From Tricholoma matsutake (taxonomy: Eukaryota > Basidiomycota > Agaricomycetes > Agaricales > Tricholomataceae): a DNA stretch of 64,000 bases. The position numbers were made by a program, and so were the translations under genes. Shown piece after piece: positions 19,250 through 31,600 of the stretch (its first letter is position 1; every line of letters begins with the position of its first letter). Location: NCBI GenBank assembly GCA_026075535.2, contig AP026539.1, positions 11,408,001-11,472,000 on the forward strand, given 5' to 3'. The notes below the pieces were generated by a model. That model searched no databases. It was not told the origin of the DNA and worked only from the letters and a program-made list of their open reading frames with translations.

Positions 19250-22200
19250 TTGTCAGTGTGTCCCATGTCAATCCCATAGGCCCTGGGCTTCTTTGCACCT
19301 CGACTTGGAATGCATCTCGGACAGCCAGCTGTGCCAATGAGGCAACCTAATGGCACCAATCTAACACCTTTTGGTAGTGCATCACAAGGAGATGTGGGAG
19401 GAATGAGTAATCCATATGGTGGCTCACTTGGGGAACATGGTACATCACCAAGATTAGGTATGTGGTAGGGTACTGACTCATGATCCTTATTATCACACAT
19501 TCAGGTGCATCAGATGAAAGAAATGGAGTTTGCCTGTCAACAACAGCCTACATGCAGCTTCAAGATGAGCTCTCCTTTATACATGATCACGACAAACATG
19601 CTGATATCACAACTGGCACACATTTCATTGATGATAGCTTCTCTGATGAGACTTTGGACTTGACAGAGGATGCTGCAGCTGCAGCCAAGGTGGAGATAGA
19701 ATCATCTGAGGTTCAAACTGAGTTGGATATCCACCAACACCTCCATGCTGCACTTCAAGATATCAAGAAACAAATTGACTTACACAACCAACCAGATTCC
19801 TACTGACAAGGTGACTTCTTTCACCAAACCAAACACACCATCTTCATACTCTGCTTTGAAGGGGCTACAACCTGATCATCTCTGTGCTCAGGATATTTTT
19901 GTCTGGCTTCCTCCCTTTCTGCTTGGTGCACCCAACTATGTCAAATGTACCTGTGATGGTCATCTAACAAAAAATGGTATGATGCATGTTCTTACTTGTT
20001 TATGGTAAGCAGCTTTTATCCATTTTCTCTAGGCTATAATGATGGCCCCATTGCAAGACATGTCAAGTGCTTTCCAATGGACTATTGCCTTCTAAGGAAC
20101 CACTTTTTATGTAAGGTGAGGCATCAAGATAGTCTGGGATGCAGAAAAAGTTGGCAGGGTACCAATCCACACATTATTACACAACTCCCACATTGAGTTG
20201 TGATGGCTTTTCCTAGTACATAAATTATTTAGTCTGACAGTCAAATGCTACAGACATGTTTTCAGCATACATCAGTGCATGTGGCACAATTGATAAGGGA
20301 GTCATGTCACAAATGTGCAATACATTTGCAACTCAGTTTGGACCATCTCCATTTTTGGAAATGATGGCTGAGCTGCAGCGCAAGCACCATGCAGAGCTTG
20401 AACTTATGTATCTCAATGCTGCACACCATTATGGCCTACAGGGTGCTCTGCAGGTACCATATTTCTCTATGTTTTCCAATAAACTATGATACACTGCATC
20501 ACCTCCATCTGTCCAATATCTGAAAGCCATGTTCATGGACTGGGTTAGTGCCCATTGAGTTTTTATTGAACATGCACAAGCCTGTCTACCAGCAAACATA
20601 ATGAAGGTTGATCATACCTTTGACATATGTTTCTAATATAATGGAACAACTCTCATATTAATTCTTTGTAGTGGACTCAAGAGTCAACATATCCATGAGG
20701 CATCTTACACCAATGTCAATCACTTTGAAGAGATACAGTCACTTTCTATGGTTCCATTGAAATCACTAGCCTTTGTTGTGGATCAGCTGAAAGGTGTAGT
20801 GAAAGGGCTTGAAGAAAATAGTCATCCTGCCTGTAGTCTCATCTACACTGACAGTCCACAAAGTCAGTGCTTTGTTAACTTCTGTTTATCATTTATTAAA
20901 ATTTTGTAGGCGAGCAAAGATTTCATGAAATGATTACTCCATCTTTAACACAAGATGTGGAGCACATTACACTCTTCACAGATCTACCACCATTTCAGTG
21001 CTCATATGATACAATCACAACCCAATTTACAAATGATACATTCTTGATGGATTCACTCTGTGATGACATTCTCAAGAAAGCAAATGCTTCACCATCACAA
21101 CTTCCTTTTTTTTTTATCTTGAAAAGTACTGATATATTACTTACATTTAGACAACAGAATTTGCAATACAAGCACACTTTCCACAGTCCCTTTGCATGAT
21201 CTTAGCCAGTGACTTGATCATCAAATTGGGGTGCATATAACAATGCAGACATCAAAAGCTCACTCAAGTCAAATCCCACCATTATTGAATTTGGTCAGCA
21301 TGCAAAGTTGAAAGGTGTCATTTGCGATGCCTTTCCTTCTCTTCATGTTCTGGTTGGAACTGTTCTCAAGAAGTCATTCTCACCTCCTACCTCAGCTCTG
21401 AGTTCTTGGGACTCTACCAACTACATCCAGCAGCTCCATACACACATCAAGTCTATTTGGCAGGTTTATCACTCTCTTAGCAAACTTGATTCTGTTGGAC
21501 TTCCCTTGGTACCATTCCAGATACAAAAGGATGGTCATCTTGTTACACTTTTTCAAGGAAACAAGCCTGTTGCAGAAGGTCACCTTGTCTGGCCTCATCC
21601 CCGGTGCATCAAGGTGATTGACAATCATAATGGTGGACTTCAGCAAATTGATATCTCTCCGACATGTTCCCTCATTGAGTTGACCAAGGTTCTTACACCT
21701 AGATGCATCCACAGCCTTCATTCCCAGTCCATTCAATGGATTTTTGATCATGGTGACAAGCTGTTGTCACTACTTCGACACTTCAAACACGAAATGAAAT
21801 TTCACCCATCTTAGCCTCATCCACTGAACACATACTTGGAGATCCAGCCCCACTTCCACCATATACTGGCCAGGAGTCACCATTTACACTTTCTATTCCA
21901 TCTGATAGTGAGACTTGGAGTCAAGATATTGATGATGATGATGATAGTGGTGGGTTTGAATTAGTGAATGATTGTCTTGGTGAGGAGGTGATATGAATAC
22001 CAGTATGAGTATTATCTGCTAGCTAACCCATTTTCAATAGATGGATTGGACAATACCAGGACCTGTTCCTGAAGCTGGTGCAGTGACCAAGAAACCAACC
22101 CATGTACTTGATGATGCATTTCACTTCATGGATCGCCTTCTCTGACTTCTCCCAAAAATCCATTCAGCTTTTGACTCCTCTTCTCATGATTTCTCAGAAG

Positions 22201-24705
22201 CAATTTTTATCCATGACGAAGATGATGAAGCTTGAGTTCATGCTGTACTCAATGCAAAGGGTGTTAGTTGGGACTATGCAAAGCAGGCAAAGGCTTCTTC
22301 AGTCAACCGCCAGATATGAAGGCTCATTCCACCTCAAGAAATTCTTGTGCAGCATCTTCAATTGCTCTTTGATGGATACAAGGGTATTATATGCACTGCA
22401 AATGGTCACAAGAAGCCATTTTTCTCCAAGAATGCTTGTGCAATGACTGACTGCTTGGTTGAAGCAGCAACCCTTGGTTACCTGTTGGACCCATCTGATA
22501 TAGCCCTCTACTTCAGGATGGGCAAGGACAAGGATGGTCTTCATATCTATCCCACTATCAGAGGAACCAATTCCCTTGAAGGAGGGGTTCATATCACTTT
22601 TTGTTGTGTTTTTGGATCTCTTCAGGCCTCACCCAAGCTGGCAGAATGTCTTCTCCTGAATTGGATTTTACACTGCAATTGCACAGTATTTTTTTAATTC
22701 CTGGGTGGGGTATATACTAATTACTACTGAATAGGTTGGGTACCGCAACAGAACAAGCAAGAAATACTCTCACCACTTTGATCTTTGGATGACAGACAGG
22801 ATCACTGAGCTTGCCACTGAAACTGGAACTACACCATCTTTTCCTGCACCTAATGTTCTCCAAACATGGATTGCAACAGTGGAAACATTTGGAATTGTTC
22901 TACTCTCCTCCCAGCTTGCTGAAAAATACAACATTACAATTCTTCCACCCAGTCAAATTATCACTGGGATTTACCAGTTGAAATGCTCACTACAAAGTCG
23001 GTTAACTGATATCATTACCTTCAGCTGTGGCAGTGTAGCCTACATCCAATCACCCCAGTTCATACAATTGCTGAATACACCAAATTCAAGCAGCATATTT
23101 ATGACACACAGATTCGCTGGAATACAAAGAAGATCTATCCCACTTATGAAGCCAATAAAATGATTGACTTTGACAAATTTGCAGTCTTTTGGAACTCTGA
23201 GGTCAAAAAACAAGATCACACCAAGGTAGATTCAAACAAATGACTCTACTACAAGCTTCCATCACAACTTGAGCAGCATCACAAGAGGATCCTAGTGTCA
23301 AGAACAGTTTCCTCACCTGATCAGAACCTGCAACCATCTGACCCTTTTCTGCACCTCAACCCCAACATTCACCCCAATCCTCCCGCTTTTGTTCCAGCTG
23401 CCTTGCACTGCCCACACTGCTGTGCATCAGGCCACCTTGTACAGCACTTATGGCTGCCTTCTTGAGGCTGCCATCTCTTTTGCAAATTCAATTATGGATT
23501 CCTGTGTGGCTCCTGCTAGATAATTTATCTATGCAGTTGAGACACTGCTGCAGCCTCCGCTTCCATTCCACCTTTATTCTGGACTACAGTATTTAAGCTT
23601 AGTTAGTTTTGTCTTGTATTCCTCAGTTCATATATTGACATAGACTCAACTTAACCTGCCAATTCAATCTTGTTCTACTCCTACCTCTGCCTTTAAGAGT
23701 CTGAACTTCATTTGACTTGACCTCTAGTCTCCCTCTGAAGTTCTGGTTTCATCCAAACTTAAACCAAGTCCCTCCATATCTCTTCCCTGCTCTTCCTGCA
23801 CCTACCTGCACCTACCTCCAAACCTTCATCTTGAAATTAGGACACCAGATGAGGTGAAGGGTGCAGCTTCTTATAAGCTGAAGCCAAGTCCTTTCCATTT
23901 TCCCCTCTGCAGAATCTGCTATGACCCAACAACCTTCTGCTATCAACACCTGCAGGGTCCAACCAGATTCCGATGTGCACTTCAGATTCAGTTCTTAACA
24001 CCTAGCATGGAAGTCAGAGCACTCAACTCTCCTCATGGGAGGTAATGCTGCTGCTCTCAAGCCGTTCCATGACCTCCTTACAAACAATAACACCACAACC
24101 ACATTATCTGCCCAATTACCTCCCAAATTATTGGCTGGTGAAAAAGACCACTGTTACAATGAGGAAGGTAAGTAAACTTCTCAATCAAGTTCATCCTCTT
24201 TGCTCACATCGGATAGACTTCATGAACTCTGATACACATGTTGACTCTGTTGGTCAATCACTACCCATGCCACATAATGAGGATGCGGCAGAACATGAGG
24301 ACATGGCAGAGCATGGTGAAGATGCTGCTCAAGAGTCTCACCCATGGGGCCAAAGTCACAGCTGGTGATGGGGAACGAGAATGGTCACATTCTACACCAA
24401 CAACCTTGGAGCACCACCAGATGGTGCTTTCAATTAGTTCTTCCCAACCAGCAAGTACTCTGGCACTCACATTTTTTCATCTGGCATCAACGACAATACC
24501 AACAAGAAAGGAGAGCATGTGGTGCACCCTCTGTGTCCAGGTGTTGTGTGAGCATTGTTTTGAGTGCAATGGCTGCATAAACCAAGCATGGTGCAAATGC
24601 AACCATCCACCATTAGTTGGTAAGAAGAAAGTGAGGTGGTTGGAGGTGGAGGTGAAGCATTGCATTGCATTACTTGAGGCAGGGCAAGGTTCAAGTCATG
24701 CATAA
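19250..24705 (+). pseudogene. Large mobile-element gene with 3'-5' exonuclease-like domain (DUF6729-like), decayed
   Basis: A long plus-strand gene read through several introns and stops. Order: Gly/Ser/Pro-rich N-terminus; QDIFVWLPPFLLGAP and a Cys/His block (CKCTCDGHLT to GCRKSWQGTNPHI, about 19880-20190) resembling the fungal DUF6729 domain; helical FATQFGPSPFLEMMAELQRKH; an exonuclease-like part (YTDSPQ...LFTDLPPF; NADIKSS...IIEFGQHAKLKG; LSSWDSTNY near 20840-21430); ISPTCSLIELTKVL; then, after an intron at about 21988-22038, the segment ending RGTNSLEGGVHITF (near 22560-22600), FDLWMTDRITELA, and a Cys-rich tail near 24520-24610. Introns such as 19978-20032 are still recognisable. Breaks include TGA codons near 22130, 22234, 22316 and 23240 and a frameshift near 19806. 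A family-B solo LTR interrupts it at 23296-24000. Superfamily of the parent transposon is not established; names are from memory. Confidence 0.6.
23296..24000 (+). repeat. Solo LTR of family B
   Basis: Matches the reverse complement of the LTR at 56707-57401: begins TGTCAAGAACAGTTTCC, contains ...GACCCTTTTCTGCA and ...AATTTATCTATGCAG blocks, and ends CAGTTCTTAACA. It is flanked by the perfect 5-bp duplication CCTAG (23291-23295 and 24001-24005), so it is a solo LTR left by recombination between the two LTRs of a full insertion. Confidence 0.92.
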
Positions 24706-25323
24706 TAGGAAAGGAAGTGTAACAGGGGTGTATTGAGGACAATGGGCCATGTAAATGTACAGTACATGGGGGGAGCAGACATAGGTACACTTGCACAACA
24801 AGTTAGAACATGAGATGATCAGAAAATCATTGAAACACACCATGAAAAAATGGCTGCCTGGAGCACATCACCACTAGACTGAGCCTTTCCATCCTCATTC
24901 CAACCTATATTCCAAACCCAGCTTGTTAAATGAATGTCAAAGTGTTTTGCATGAAGGAGGATAAGCACAGTGGAACAGTTGAGTGGATACACAATGAGAA
25001 ATGGCAGGGTTGCCTGTGACCGAGAGGATTGGGCACTACTCAGGGAAAACAAAGAGATGTGTGATCAAACACACCAGTCATTGAGTGAACTATCAATTAT
25101 CCATGATATAGGTCCAAGTCTTCAAGGTGCATCATGGAATGGCAGGCATTGTTTGCTGCATGTTGCACATCTTGAATTTGATTGGCTGGGTCCTGACTCC
25201 ATAAGGAGGTTATTTCCTATCTGGACTTGGGATGTGGGATGATCCAGGAATGTGGAATCAAGTTGAAAGTAGTTGAGCCACAGCTCATTTGAAGTCTGGG
25301 ACCAGTTTTACATAGCCTAATAA
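24706..25323. other. Gene-free stretch left of the Harbinger element
   Basis: 3' flank of the exonuclease-type gene; no gene recognised. A 90-codon plus-strand open frame (24970-25242) has no recognisable domain. The last three bases (TAA, 25321-25323) are the Harbinger target duplication. Confidence 0.4.
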
Positions 25324-25640
25324 GAGCCTGTTCAGCTGTGTGGGAAATTTCTGATTCCCAAAGTAACATGTTTGTATCTGCTGGGTTTCCCATTGCCGTT
25401 GCTATTGGACTTTGAATTCTCAGGTGCAGCAGGGAGTTATGCATGCTGAGTGCACCAGCGCTAAGTAGCACTTCATCGCTTCAACCTGGATGCTTGCTGT
25501 GCCCATGCTTCTCCCTCATGGATGGACACACTCTTATACAGCACTTTTGCCACATTATCTCATTTGCCTCTCTTGCTTACAACTTCACCACCCTCCACAC
25601 CATTCAGTATTCAATGCAGTACCATTGTGACAACAACAAC

Positions 25641-26528
25641 ATGGCTGCTCAGACCACAGAAGATTACAACTTGACCAACTTTTCTGCTTCATCTTCCACC
25701 CAAGATACTCCATCCAACATTAGCACCTCAGAAAACATTGAGAAGACAAGTGGCCAATGGACTGAAAGTGAAATCACACTTCTCCTTGACTATGTCAAAG
25801 CAAATTGTGTTTTGACAACTGCATGAGGCCTCAACCTGAATTTAACAGGGCTCATGCCATGGTGAAGTCAAAGGATGCTGCTCAATGTCACTACAAATGG
25901 GGTCATGTATGTTTCTTCATTATCAACAAGGGTTTTCATCACTGATCCTCAATTATAGCTAGGTACTATATACAAGGCAATTTTGGAGTGGGATAAGAAG
26001 TCTGGTAGTGGCTGGAATGACTCTTATGGGGCTAATGCATGAACTCCAAGCGAAAAACAGGTATTTGAGGAATTCCTAAAGATACCTGAGGTACGAATGA
26101 AATAAGTCTTGTTTGAGCTTCCCACTGATGATATAAACAGCACACACCACTCAGGTCCTTCATGATGAGAGCATGGCCACATTATCGCAGAATGCAAGGC
26201 TTTATGCCCAGTGTCCAGCCTTGTGGAATGCATGCTTTTGATCCATCCTCTCACTCAGCAACAGAAATGCTCAATGCTGTCAATGCAGAGGAGGATGGAG
26301 CAGAGGATCAAGTCAGTCCTCTTGATTTGTCTATGAGTAACATGCCAGCAGCCCATACTACTGCCTCATCTCCTCTTGTTTACCCTAATCTTGGCACCTC
26401 TTCATCTGGAGGAACATCTTCTGTCGTATCATCCTTTCCTCCACCCGATCTCAGCTTCCCCATCCTCTGGTGGCACAGGGACTTTACCATCTTGCTCCCT
26501 TCTCCCATGAGTCCATCTGCAGCAATCT
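25641..26528 (+). pseudogene. Harbinger Myb/SANT-like DNA-binding protein, broken
   Basis: Starts MAAQTTEDYNLTNFSASS, then the Myb/SANT-like helix region GQWTESEITLLLDYVKANC...LKFNRAHAMVKSKDAAQCHYKWGHL...IYKAILEWDKKSGSGWNDSYGANA, where the Trp residues and basic helix are kept. An intron with a GTATGTTTC donor near 25910 splits the domain. TGA replaces an expected Arg at 25824-25826 (TA-x-GLNL) and at about 26039. In PIF/Harbinger systems this protein helps bring the transposase to the ends. The downstream part is Ser/Thr/Pro-rich and continues in other frames to about 27030. Confidence 0.82.
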
Positions 26529-27063
26529 GACACTTCTATGGGCTCAGTACATTCTATCACAACTGGTAGTGAAGCTGGTCAAAAATGCAAGCCTGATGTG
26601 AGATCTATGAGTGGTATGCAGCCCCCCCATCTTCAAGTGATTGTCTAGGAGTAAGACCAATGATCTGAACCCTGTCATCATTTCCAGCACTCTTAATTCA
26701 ACTCTAAACCGCATGGCCAACATGATGGAGAGGAGTCTTGATGTAACTGCTGCTACTATTACATATACTGCTCCCATTGCGACAGCTCCCACCACCCCTT
26801 CTGCTGCCCCACCTTCTATTGTTACTTCTCCTGTTGAGTTCCAAACTACTCAGCTCTCATCAATACCCTCTCAACCTCTTGGCTCTTTATCCAACCCTTC
26901 TTCAGCATCAGCATCTCCGACAGAAATCCTTGACCAAGAATCAGAATCATATCAGCTGATGATAGCTTCTTATCAGATCTTGTATCGCTCTCACATATTT
27001 CTTGTGCTTGCTATGAATGTATTTTTGTAATGGCATTGCCCTGTCAATGATGTAGACTACTTG

Positions 27064-28416
27064 CTAAGACAAATCATCGTCACTGCTGCCTGTCTCTCCA
27101 TCCACCATGTAGTCCAAGTAGCTTTCCCACATCTTATTAGCAATATTGATCCTGCATAGCTTAACTTCTGAATTTGCCTCATTGTCATCCTCTGCAATGA
27201 AACCACTGTCATTGTCATCATAAATGTCAGGAGAAAAAGGCATGTAGGCTGATTGGTATGAATCAGTGGGTATTGCACCTTCATTGTGGTCAATTTCTTG
27301 ACTAAAATTCTGGAGAGCACACAGAGCAGCAGGAATGCAAGCCTGAAAGACAAGGGGATAATGAGGAGGGAGAAAGAGAATCCAGAAGTATTGCTTGAGC
27401 ACTCCAAAAATATGCTTGATAACATTGTGTGCCTGAGCATGATGAAGGTTGAATAATTCCTTTGCATTCATTGGGCTATAGGATTATTATAACAAAACAT
27501 TAAATACATCAGACAAGGCACATACCAAACACCTGCAGTGCCCCACTCCTGAAGATGATACTGAACACCAGGGAAAGGAACAAGAAGTTCCTTGCAATGA
27601 GGATATCCTACATCTGCAAGATAATAGAATCCTTTAGGTACTGAAAACCCTTTTGCTAATGCATCAGCCCAGACCTGAGCATCAGTTGCAGAACCTTCCC
27701 AGCCTGTAAGAATGTATGTGGAGAGCATGTCAAAGTTACATATACAGCACAGTTTTGTGAAAGAAAGCCTTTTTGATTCTGGTAGAGACTTTGGAGAGCA
27801 GCAGGTGGAGAGAGGGGGCATATGGGTACCATCAATTGCTCCAAGGCATCCTTGGAAGAAAAGCCACAGTTTTCCATTATCATAAATCCTGCAAGAGACA
27901 GGATCATTGGGGGTTGAATGTTGAACATATTGGCCATAAAAGGGTTGAGATGAGAAGATGATGGTCATTTTTCAAATGTATCTGTTGTCAGATTGGTATA
28001 TTGATTGTCATCACCAATGATCACAATACCCACTTGGAAATTGTCTCATTTGCATGCTGAAATTGCTCTCCAACATGATGTATAGATAAACCAGTGACTG
28101 ATGTATAGAGAAAGATAGCAAGCTGTTCCTCAAGCATTACATATCTAGTATCACCATGGCCCATTGACTGCAGTCCTCTGATCAGAGCATGGAAATCCTC
28201 CTTGTGAACTCCAAGTTCAGTATGAATGTGCTCAGGATGACCATGCAGCAGCTCTTGAAGCCAAACATAGCCAGACAGGATTGATGTGTGATATGGCTCT
28301 TTCATGTGATAGTAAAGAATTAGACACATGAGTGTTGGCAAGAGCAGTGACAACTGTAATGTGATTGCAGAAATAATGCTGTGATGTAGATGCATTCTTG
28401 CTTGGGCTGAATCCAT
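27064..28416 (-). pseudogene. Harbinger DDE transposase (DDE_Tnp_4 type), broken
   Basis: Three pieces on the minus strand: 28416-28021 (N-terminal helices, VMLEEQLAIFLY and VGEQFQHANETIS), 27968-27468 and 27471-27064. The first catalytic Asp is in GAIDGTH (27831-27833) and the second in YYLADVGYPH (27612-27614). The third acidic residue is expected in the segment HNVIKHIFGVLK; here a Lys codon (27415-27417) stands where the family has Glu. The first piece ends in TGA after SKWVL where the frame continues with further family-like sequence. The D-rich C-terminus is normal for the family. It would act as a cut-and-paste nuclease; this copy is dead. Confidence 0.88.
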
Positions 28417-28584
28417 TGCGATAATGATTTAGTTGTTATCTGCACGATGTGCCTGATGAGAATTCAACATCCAATGGCAACAGCAATGGTAAACCCAGCA
28501 GATACAAACATGTTACTTTGGGAATTGGAAATTTCCCACGCAGCTGAACAGGCTCTAATATACCTTCTGTATCTGGATTTTGGA

Positions 28585-28684
28585 TCAGTCTCATGTCACA
28601 ATAGTGTGTCTTTCATAGAAGCTTCCATTTTCACACTGTCTCACATCACAACAATGTGTCTTTCATAGAAGCTTCCATTTTCAC
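28585..28684. repeat. Tandem duplication of about 50 bp
   Basis: Two head-to-tail copies sharing GTGTCTTTCATAGAAGCTTC followed by CATTTTCAC, at roughly 28585-28637 and 28638-28684. Lies just upstream of the MULE gene. Probably replication slippage. Confidence 0.7.
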
Positions 28685-28689
28685 CCTGC

Positions 28690-31600
28690 CCATGGATACT
28701 GACAGTGTGGACAGTCCAGCCCATCAAAGCTGTTCCAAAAGTAGAAAGTCACTCCCTTGTGATGTGTCAAACTTCAAATTGATGCATGAAGGATTCTCAA
28801 AGCTGTGTCAGCTATGTTTGGAAAAGAGGTCTCAGCAGGCTGCTGCAGAGAAGATAGCAATAAGAAAAACTTGCCAGCCCCTAATGGTGATCTCTCTGAC
28901 CTTTCTATTGTGGACCTGAATGTCTTCTTAGAATCACTTGACTCTCTCTCTGACTCAGAGGATGTGATTTCTCTTGAAGCATGTGTAGACCTGTCTTCTC
29001 TCAAAACCAAGGCAGAGAATGAAAAAAGTATAGCAGATTCTTTGGCTGAGAAGATCTGGAAACAGCTGAAATACAGATTTGTGTAAGTTTACAGTTCTGC
29101 AAAATTTGTAATGGACCCTTTGATCCCAAACTCATGGTTTTGCAAGCTATCATAGTGACCACTGTGCTCAAGTTAGGTTGGGACAGCAAATATCCAAGAA
29201 GTCTGAACAGGAGAATGTAAAACCTCAGGACAAACATTCAATGGATGTATTTGATTGTTCTGGCTGGCTTCATATCACCATTAAACAGGGGAGCCAGTAG
29301 CTCTTGTCAAGTTGAAGCATGAGGATGATCATGTTCCATACTGGTGCATTGATGTTCCACAGGATGTCAAAGATTTTGTACATGCAAATCCAGACTTGAA
29401 CCCAACTCAAGTATGTTGCATAGCTGTTCAACTTTGAAATTAATCTAATGTTTATAGTTATGGGATTCCATACTCAGAACCCATCCCTCACCATGATTTT
29501 CACAGAAGGTTTGATCAAAGCAGTCAGAAGCGGAGGTGGGATTTTGATGAAGTCAAGTCAGCTAAAATTTTAATTGAAGTAAGCAGCTCACTCCCATGGG
29601 AGTGCACATACATCACTGTATACTGTTCAGTCTATTACTCTGCATGAGGAGGTAGGACTTACTGCACTTGCATTTGCACTGCCAGAAATACTCCAGCAAT
29701 GGGGTGGACAGATATGAGAGATTTCTTTGGACTCTGCCTGGAATACAAATGGCTCTACTTATGAGCTTTATGCATTGCTTGGAGAAGTCTATGGGTCTGG
29801 TTGCCCACTTAGATATTTACTCTAGTTTGGACCAAGGGAATTTGGGGGGCAAAAAATGGTTCATTGCAAAGCTTCTGTCCTACTTGAAGAATACCTGGGA
29901 TCTGCAGCCAATCATTACCCTGACTGATAAAGATTTCTCAGAGATCAATGCTTTTCTCAAAACATTTCCTGATGCAAAGCATCAACTCTGTTTTTGGTAT
30001 TGTCTACAGGCTATTAAAACACGGCTTGCAATTCTTTGCCAATGGCCAAAATTTTACAATGTCCTTGAAGCAAAGAAAGAATTTGATGAGAACTTTGTGC
30101 CTATTGCTCAAGCCAAGGATACCAATTTGGTATAGTCTTATATGTTTGATATGTTTGACTCTTTAACTAACACTCCAATTAGAATATTCATGTAGCTGAA
30201 AAAGCAATTCCACCACTCACTGTCTGTCTTGGAGGCACACTGGTTAACACTGCACCAGAATCTACCGCACATCCACCACGTCTCATTATTTGACTAAATG
30301 GAGTCATCTATAGTTTAGTTTCTATTCCAGAGCACTCTGATGACAATAACTCAGAGGACAAGAAAATGAATGATGATGGGCCTGACAGTAATGAAGATAG
30401 AGATGAAGATGGATATGTGTCAAGAACTATTCCTTGCCCAATTGGAACCCACACTCTTCTGACCCTTTTCTGCACTTTGTTCCTCCCTTACCAGGAAAAC
30501 CCAACATTCACTGATTCCTTTCGCTTTTGTCCCTGGCCACCTTGCACTGCCCACACTGCTGTGCACCAGGCCACCCTGTACAGCACCCACAACTGCCTTC
30601 CCAAGGCTGCCATCTCTTTTGCAAATTCAACTATGGACTCCTGTGTGGCTCCTGCCAGGTAATTTATCTATGCAGTCAAGACACTGTGGCAGTTTCCAAA
30701 ACACTCCTCTCTTATTCCATACTTTCATATTTAAGCCTAGTTAGTTTCAACTTGTATTCCTCAGTTTGCATATCAACATAGACTCAACAAAGCCTTGACT
30801 TAAACCTGCCAATCCAATCTTGTTCTACTCCTACCTCTGCCCTCTAAGAGTCTGAACTTCATTTGACTCAATCTCTAGTTCTCCCTCCAAAGTTCTGGTC
30901 TCATCTGAACTTAACCCAAGTCCCTCTGTACTCCTTCCCCACACTACCCACACCTTCCTGCCCCTACCTCCAAACCTTCATCTTGAAATTAGTACACCAG
31001 ACAAGGTGAAGGGCACAGCCTCTGAAAAGCTGAAGCCAAGTTCTTTCCATTTCTCTTCTGCAGAATCTGCTATGACCCAACCTTCTGCTATCGACACCTG
31101 TAGGGTCCAATCAGATTCTGACATGCACTCTAGGCTCAGTTCTTAATAATATGATGATGAAGATGAAGACAATTTATTAAATGAGGTAGACAGATACTGC
31201 AAAAAGGGTGGAAATAATGATCAGGATGCTGAAGATGGATGGCCCTGACTGGATGTTTGATGCTGATGGAGTAACTTCAAAGGATCCATCCTATATCTTT
31301 TGTCCTGCTGCCCATCAACAGCAACTCCTTCATTTGTTACAAAACATTACTGTCAGCATCCACTCTTTGCTTAATGAGATGGAAAGTGGGACAAGGAAAA
31401 GATTTGTCGAAATGCAGCTTATGAGATGTATGATTTCTGCTATACAAGAGGTCTTCAAGAGGTCTGGGGATACATGTGGGCAAGCTGGCATGCACCAAAA
31501 ATGAGGTGTCTCTGGGCATGTTCAACATCACCATACATTTCATGCCTTCACACAACAATAAATGTTGAGAATTTCTGGTGGCAGTTGAAACATGATCACC

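Larger units (their letters stand above)
25324..28555. mobile_element. PIF/Harbinger transposon, complete but decayed
   Basis: Terminal inverted repeats of about 115 bp: the left end GAGCCTGTTCAGCTG (25324) is mirrored at 28541-28555, and the similarity runs through AAAGTAACATGTTTGTATC and further. Flanked by the 3-bp duplication TAA (25321-25323 and 28556-28558), as expected for this superfamily. It carries the two expected genes in convergent orientation: a Myb/SANT-like protein (plus) and a DDE transposase (minus). Both are broken, largely by TGA codons in place of Arg. Confidence 0.93.

Noticed and set aside
24970..25242. 90-codon plus-strand frame between two transposon remnants
   Set aside because: No motif, no introns, CpG-poor like its surroundings; not supported as a gene.
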